From: a bacterium
GTDB lineage: Bacteria > UBP6 > UBA1177
Reading direction: 5' to 3'
NCBI GenBank assembly: GCA_017538365.1
Contig: JAFYIZ010000047.1
Coordinates: 142,800 to 206,799, forward strand
DNA: 64,000 nt
Below, one piece after another: positions 61,993-64,000 of the stretch (its first letter is position 1; every line of letters starts with the position of its first letter). The notes beneath the pieces were generated by a model. It was not told the origin of the DNA. It was given only the letters and a program-made list of their open reading frames with translations, and ran no database searches. Position numbers and translations under genes: made by a program.

Positions 61993-64000
61993 TTATTTCG
62001 GCTGGTTTTTATTCCGCATCGACTCGAAGAATTCGTCGATCCACTTGTTGCATTTCACGAAATCGCCGTTTTGAAGTGCTTCTTTGATCTCTGCCGGAGC
62101 ATTTTTTTCGATTACGGCGCGCTGTTTGTCTGAAAGTTTGTTGTAATCCTTTTTTATCGGAGTCGTGTTCGTGTTGAAAACATAGTTGTTGCGCCTGATT
62201 TTCTCGAAAACCTTTTTGAGAAAAACTTCTGTTTCGGCTATGATCTCAGTTTCGCTTTTCAGAGCTTTTTTCTTAATAAATCCCGATAGTTCCTGCTCAA
62301 GATTCGCCGAAAAATCGGGGATCGTGAGCTCTTCAGGAAGGATGTCGTAAAGTTTTATGCCGAGGTCAGTCGGAATGTAGTTTCCTTCATTGGTTTTTAT
62401 GATGTAGCCGCGTTTCATGAGTAGCGGAGGGAATGATGCCCGTGTCGCCGCCGTGCCGATTCCGTCAGCTTCCTTCAGTGCCTTTTTAAGCTGAGGATCT
62501 TTGATCTGGAGATGCGCTTTTTCCATGAGGGTGAGAAGCGAGGCATCCTTGAAAAGTTTCGGCGGTTTTGTCATATCTTCTTTCATTTCAATATGACCGT
62601 CGAGCGAATCATTTTTCTTGTAACTGACTGAAATTATTTTATCTTCTTCCTCAGGCTCGGATTTATTCTCGTTACCTGGTTCTGCGTCGTCAGCTGCTTT
62701 CTTTTTATCCGATTTGATAAATTCGAGATAACCTAAATCGGTGTAATTCTTGAATTTTGCAAGGAAAAGGTAGTCGTCGATCTTTCCGTGGAATTCGGTA
62801 GTGTCGCCTTTTGCCGGATTTAGAAGAGTCGCGCAGAAGCGCTTTACGATGAGGTCGAAAATCAGTTTTTCGCCGCCTGCAAGCGCTGGAACAGTGTTTT
62901 TGTCGTAGGAAAGAACGGGGATTATCGCGTAGTGACCTTCGAGTTTTCCGATGTATTTTGAATTGAGTTCGAGCGTCGGATTCTGCGCTTTTACCGCCAT
63001 AACGAGCGGTTTGTAGTTGTCGAAGCGGTAAATCAGGTTCATCGCGTGACGCAGCTCTTTTGCTTCCTGTTCGCTTAGAACGGAGCAGTCGGTTCTGGGA
63101 TAGCTGATTAAATCATATTTTTCGTAAAGATTCTGGGCATATTTCAAAGTGTCGTCAGGTGAAATTCCGTAACGGGTTGCGGCATCTTTCTGAAGTGCTT
63201 TGAGGTCATACAGGCTCGGCGCATATTCAACGAACTTTTTCTTCTTAACACTTGTAATTACTAAGTTTTTGCCTTCGAGTGATGCGGCTATTTTATCAGC
63301 TTCAGCCAGATCCGTCGTTTTGAAAATTCGGTCGTCTTCATCGACCATCTGGAACGCAACACCTTCTTTAGACAAAAACGTGAAAGTTCTGAAAGGCTCC
63401 GGTTTAAAATCACGGTTTTCAAAAAATCTCTTAATAATTTCAGCAAGTAACCATGTTTGTACGCGACCGATGCTAACTGGTTTTCCGGGAGTTCCGTATT
63501 TCACGCTGTAAAGGATCGTGAGCTGGATTCCGATGAGCCAGTCGACGATTTCGCGCGTTTTTGCCGCTTTGTAGTAGCCTTCGTATTCGGTGTAGCTTTT
63601 TCTTGCCTCGAACGCTTTCTTGATTTCGGGTGCAGTTTCGCTGTGAAGCCAGATTCTCGTGATTTTGTCAGTCGAAACAGAACCGTTTTCCGTAGCAATT
63701 TCAAGTATATTGCGGTGAATGAGTTCTCCTTCGCGGTCAGGGTCGGCACCCAGAATGATTTCAGTCGCGTTTTTTAAGGCACGCTCGATTTCTCCGAAAA
63801 CCTGTTTGTTTGTTACCATGTGCTTGAAATCTTTGGGAATAAACGGCAGAAACTGCAAGACGTCTTTCCAGAAAGGTTTTTTCCCGCTTTGAAAATGATC
63901 CTGAAGATAAAATTCAAGATCCTGAAGCGATTCTATGTGACCGACGCTGGAAACGACCTTGACTTCACTTCCGAGTGCCGCCTCCATTTTGCGTTTCATG
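61993..64000 (-). CDS. DNA topoisomerase, type IA (topoisomerase III-like), 5' end missing
   Basis: About 668 residues visible. The usual start (a VIAEKPS-type segment) is absent and the first block seen is VVSSVGHIESL, the equivalent of the conserved GHL element, so roughly 20-40 N-terminal residues lie outside. DPDREGELI is the Toprim acidic motif, GYYKAAKTREIVDWLIGIQLT and VSIGRVQTWLLAEI are core segments, and the nucleophile is the Tyr of LISYPRTDC. GIGTAATRASFPPLL follows. No C-terminal zinc ribbons are seen. It relaxes or decatenates DNA through a 5'-phosphotyrosine. TopB fits better than TopA by layout. An acidic insert (EPGNENKSEPEEED) is near residue 435. Confidence 0.9.
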   Translation of the reverse strand, partial: MKRKMEAALGSEVKVVSSVGHIESLQDLEFYLQDHFQSGKKPFWKDVLQFLPFIPKDFKHMVTNKQVFGEIERALKNATEIILGADPDREGELIHRNILEIATENGSVSTDKITRIWLHSETAPEIKKAFEARKSYTEYEGYYKAAKTREIVDWLIGIQLTILYSVKYGTPGKPVSIGRVQTWLLAEIIKRFFENRDFKPEPFRTFTFLSKEGVAFQMVDEDDRIFKTTDLAEADKIAASLEGKNLVITSVKKKKFVEYAPSLYDLKALQKDAATRYGISPDDTLKYAQNLYEKYDLISYPRTDCSVLSEQEAKELRHAMNLIYRFDNYKPLVMAVKAQNPTLELNSKYIGKLEGHYAIIPVLSYDKNTVPALAGGEKLIFDLIVKRFCATLLNPAKGDTTEFHGKIDDYLFLAKFKNYTDLGYLEFIKSDKKKAADDAEPGNENKSEPEEEDKIISVSYKKNDSLDGHIEMKEDMTKPPKLFKDASLLTLMEKAHLQIKDPQLKKALKEADGIGTAATRASFPPLLMKRGYIIKTNEGNYIPTDLGIKLYDILPEELTIPDFSANLEQELSGFIKKKALKSETEIIAETEVFLKKVFEKIRRNNYVFNTNTTPIKKDYNKLSDKQRAVIEKNAPAEIKEALQNGDFVKCNKWIDEFFESMRNKNQPK

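Overview
The window is a 64 kb piece of a bacterial chromosome, AT-leaning and densely packed, with about 56 protein genes and no rRNA, tRNA, CRISPR array, insertion sequence or prophage that I can see. Lgt and LspA, five lipoproteins with clear lipoboxes, GroES/GroEL, RppH and a SpoIID-like protein point to a diderm bacterium. Aspartate/serine-rich linkers on secreted lipoproteins, DUF1566 repeats and a stand-alone sigma region-4 protein of a type I associate with deltaproteobacteria (Myxococcota-like and related uncultured groups) suggest that broad neighbourhood. This is an inference, not a classification.

Layout. 1-756 is the 3' part of an aminotransferase. 838-7758 is a tightly overlapping run: small membrane protein, EEP-nuclease lipoprotein, birA, and two tandem paralogous HD-GYP receptors whose N-termini look like an ECF transporter S component. 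7939-15534 holds pepF and alaS (divergent), purQ with a tiny coupled membrane ORF, and groES-groEL. 15684-22856 holds an orphan RelB/DinJ antitoxin, an Ntn-hydrolase, two ABC-F ATPases and a plant-like 6-phosphofructokinase. 22984-30576 holds xseB-pgeF, thiS-thiF, a YgiQ radical SAM protein, a flippase-like protein with a threonine aldolase, purA and the sigma-4 protein. 30595-37762 holds a GT-C-type membrane protein, an acyl-CoA ligase, an MFS transporter and a repeat-rich DUF1566 lipoprotein. 37874-40315 is aroA, aroQ and a PLD-like protein, all overlapping. 40396-46920 is a frameshifted Lon-like protease, a small protein, a cyclophilin lipoprotein, queD, rppH, mazG and a SpoIID-like protein. 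46933-50028 is gpmI and gltX. 50169-52403 is an XRE/S24-like regulator and a zinc-type ABC transporter. 52409-54370 is the lspA-lgt-yigZ operon. 54507-61992 runs from a Cys-rich lipoprotein through hinT, a DUF2520 protein and greA-recG-zinc ribbon-recN. A truncated type IA topoisomerase closes the window.

How it fits together. Most genes are housekeeping: tRNA charging, purine synthesis, glycolysis, chorismate, protein folding, DNA repair, RNA 5'-end and nucleotide-pool cleaning, and lipoprotein processing. Accessory interest lies in the HD-GYP pair coupled to birA, the secreted lipoproteins with low-complexity linkers, the frameshifted Lon, the divergent EPSP synthase, and palindromes placed on the alaS, purA and XRE promoters. 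Promoter-like sequences recur with an unusually uniform 16-nt spacing between -35 and -10 elements.
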